From NCBI GenBank assembly GCA_002420235.1, contig DIHQ01000014.1:1-9441 (forward strand): 9,441 nt of DNA, read 5' to 3'. Shown one piece after another: positions 7,902-9,441 of this stretch. Origin of the DNA: Flavobacteriales bacterium UBA5692 (GTDB lineage Bacteria > Bacteroidota > Bacteroidia > Flavobacteriales_D > Sanyastnellaceae). The position numbers and the translations under genes are program-made. The notes beneath the pieces were generated by a model that saw only the letters and a list, made by a program, of their open reading frames with translations, did not search any database and had not been told where the DNA came from. Numbering within the stretch: the first letter of the stretch is position 1; every line of letters starts with the position of its first letter.

Positions 7902-9326
7902 TTAGTAGTGGCACTTTGCACATTCCCATCCCCCGAGTTCTTTGACCGTTATTTTATCATCCTCCATGTATTTCCTCAACTCTTCGTTCCCGCGAAGATG
8001 ATCTTTTAAGCGCGCGTGGATGTCCTCGTAGTAACCACTGCTCGCTAAATCAATCTCTGCTTTGTTGTGGCACTCGATGCACCAGCCCATTGTAAGTGTT
8101 GGCTTCGACAATTCAATCAATCCGGGATACTTATCGACCAAAAGATTAATATCGTCAACATTGGCTACGCGGCCGACCGTGTAGGTCTCAACGTCACCAT
8201 GGCAATTCTGGCACTGAAGACCGCCAACCACAACGTGCTGCTGGTGGCTGAAGAAAACGTGATCTGGAAGGTTGTGTACTTTATTCCATCGAATGGGTTC
8301 GCCGTTGTAAGTGTCTTGAGGTGAGATATAACCGTTGGTACCTTCACCATCTACATACGTGCCAGAAAGAGGATCAAACCCAATGGCGTCATAAATTTTT
8401 GCGATCTCCGTTTCTCCATAGCGCCGCCCCTTTTTGACCGCTTTGTGACAATTCATACAGACATTGGTGGACGGAATCCCTGCATGTTTTGACTCGTAGG
8501 CACTATGATGGCAGTACTTGCAGTCCACTTCGTTTTCGCAAACGTGAACGCTGTGGATGAACTTGATAGGCTGGCTAGGCTTGTAGCCTTCTACAACGCC
8601 TACGCGCATTAAACCCTGATAACCAAGGACTGCTCCATAAGCTACGAAGAACACACCCACCAAGGAAACCGCCGCACGGTTTTCCCAGATCCAATTCTTC
8701 AGTCGCTCCCCGTAAGGCAATTCACTAAGCAATTCTTCACCTGCTCTTTCTCGACTTGCGTTTATCAAGGAACGGTTCACTCCTGCAGCTGCCATGGCAA
8801 TAATCAAGAACATCACCAACAACAACACGAACCACACTCCGCCGTCGTTGCTCGCTTCTTCGACGGGTAGTTCGTCTACCGTTATGCAATCCGTCCCGGC
8901 GTCAGCAACTGGGGCAACATCTGGCGGATTTTGCACATAGGCCATTATGTTCTTGATGTCATCCTCCGATACCGCTTGAGCCGTCATCCAACCATAAGTC
9001 GGTACGTACCGGGCTACCAGGGATTTGATGTAGCCATCACCAGACTCAGCAGCAGCCTGTGGATTTTGAATCCATTTCACAAGCAGCTCATCACTTGCTC
9101 CCCAGCGGTCTGCAATGCCCCCCAAACCAGGGGCTGCCAGAACTTCATTTGTTACTTTATGGCAGGAGGCGCAGTTCGCATTGAATAACGCTTGACCCGC
9201 TTCAACATCGCCTTCATCCCAAACACCAGCTGACGCCGAAAAGACGGCGGCAAACACGAATGCCGCAAAAAAGATTGGACGGGCGTTAAAGCCGCGGAAA
9301 TCGCTCACTGGGTTAACTTTGAGCAT
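7902..9326 (-). CDS. actA: ACIII subunit ActA, hexahaem membrane-anchored cytochrome c
   Basis: ActA is the multihaem cytochrome c of Alternative Complex III, taking electrons from ActB and passing them to a cytochrome c or the oxidase. I place the start at the ATG 9326-9324, giving 474 residues with a signal-like N-terminus (basic residues, then PIFFAAFVFAAVFSASAG at 17-34). The frame is open further upstream, but the only extension start there is a TTG at 9389, which would put 21 extra residues ahead of the signal. Six CXXCH motifs occur: 52-56, 269-273, 290-294, 372-376, 416-420 and 469-473, the last ending one residue before the C-terminus. The first belongs to a class I monohaem domain (about 40-135, possible Met114 ligand); the other five form the pentahaem part. 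Helices at about 163-183 and 218-239 flank a short, probably cytoplasmic loop, keeping both haem parts periplasmic. It is the first clearly identified gene of the cluster. Confidence 0.95.
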   Translation of the reverse strand: MLKVNPVSDFRGFNARPIFFAAFVFAAVFSASAGVWDEGDVEAGQALFNANCASCHKVTNEVLAAPGLGGIADRWGASDELLVKWIQNPQAAAESGDGYIKSLVARYVPTYGWMTAQAVSEDDIKNIMAYVQNPPDVAPVADAGTDCITVDELPVEEASNDGGVWFVLLLVMFLIIAMAAAGVNRSLINASRERAGEELLSELPYGERLKNWIWENRAAVSLVGVFFVAYGAVLGYQGLMRVGVVEGYKPSQPIKFIHSVHVCENEVDCKYCHHSAYESKHAGIPSTNVCMNCHKAVKKGRRYGETEIAKIYDAIGFDPLSGTYVDGEGTNGYISPQDTYNGEPIRWNKVHNLPDHVFFSHQQHVVVGGLQCQNCHGDVETYTVGRVANVDDINLLVDKYPGLIELSKPTLTMGWCIECHNKAEIDLASSGYYEDIHARLKDHLRGNEELRKYMEDDKITVKELGGWECAKCHY

Positions 9327-9346
9327 TGTAAGAATATCGCGCGTTT

Positions 9347-9439
9347 TCAGAAGTAAAAATACGCAATAGACACTAGATTTTTCCGCCAATTTGAACCAAA
9401 TAAGCGTCCGTTTGTTCCAGGTTGTCGGTTTGTGGTCAT
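9347..9439 (-). other. Possible 3' end of an upstream gene or leader of actA
   Basis: The 115 bp upstream of the chosen actA start contain no recognised gene. One minus-strand frame reads from an ATG at 9439 to a TGA at 9347, 30 codons, ending in WRKNLVSIAYFYF. It could be the tail of a gene that begins beyond the right edge, in which case only 20 bp would separate it from actA, in keeping with the tight spacing of the cluster. It could equally be chance reading in a promoter or leader region. I saw no convincing Bacteroidota promoter: a TATTTTTA element at about 9356-9363 differs by one base from the TAnnTTTG consensus and lacks a well-spaced upstream TTTG. I do not recognise the peptide. 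Confidence 0.15.
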
Positions 9440-9441
9440 AT

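Noticed and set aside
9356..9363. TATTTTTA as a Bacteroidota -7 promoter element for actA
   Set aside because: One mismatch to TAnnTTTG and no upstream TTTG at a suitable distance; the region is AT-rich and such matches are expected by chance.
1..9441. A novel defence, mobile or secondary-metabolite system
   Set aside because: Every gene of substance fits the known ACIII-oxidase cluster; I saw no transposase, integrase, repeat array, terminal inverted repeats or unexplained coding region.

Overview
The window holds one tightly packed, entirely minus-strand gene cluster. It encodes Alternative Complex III (ACIII, quinol:cytochrome c / quinol:electron-acceptor oxidoreductase) and runs into the start of a haem-copper cytochrome c oxidase operon. 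In transcription order (high to low coordinates) it reads actA, actB, actC, actD, actE, actF, coxB; coxB is cut off by the left edge. ACIII replaces the cytochrome bc1 complex in many bacteria.

The organism is most likely a member of Bacteroidota, probably Flavobacteriales-like and possibly marine. Reasons: the actABCDEF-coxB order, the ActA layout with an N-terminal monohaem domain ahead of the pentahaem part, a CoxB with extra N-terminal membrane helices, moderate GC (roughly mid-40s percent by eye), and no clear Shine-Dalgarno sequence ahead of the starts I checked. Genus-level assignment is not possible from this sequence alone.

Layout on the minus strand: 9441-9327, a short upstream leader that may carry the 3' end of another gene; 9326-7902, actA (hexahaem cytochrome c); 7863-4690, actB (Tat-exported fusion of a molybdopterin-oxidoreductase-like domain and a four-cluster iron-sulfur domain); 4682-3303, actC (NrfD-like membrane subunit); 3291-2761, actD (DUF3341); 2764-2063, actE (monohaem lipoprotein); 2063-801, actF (second NrfD-like-type membrane subunit); 779-1, coxB (oxidase subunit II, N-terminal part only). 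Junctions are 38, 7, 11, -4, -1 and 21 bp, so one transcript with translational coupling is expected. There is no non-coding stretch above 300 bp, and no RNA gene, mobile element, CRISPR array or convincing terminator.

Working model from the known family: menaquinol is oxidised at the ActC/ActF membrane part, electrons pass through the ActB Fe-S clusters to the ActA and ActE haems, and then to the CuA site of CoxB. Physical ACIII-oxidase supercomplexes are established in Flavobacterium, and the adjacent coxB fits that. I see no previously undescribed system here. The points most worth a second look are a complete EF-hand-like loop in ActB, a coiled-coil insert ending in a His/Asp-rich stretch in CoxB, and the hexahaem, two-helix architecture of ActA.
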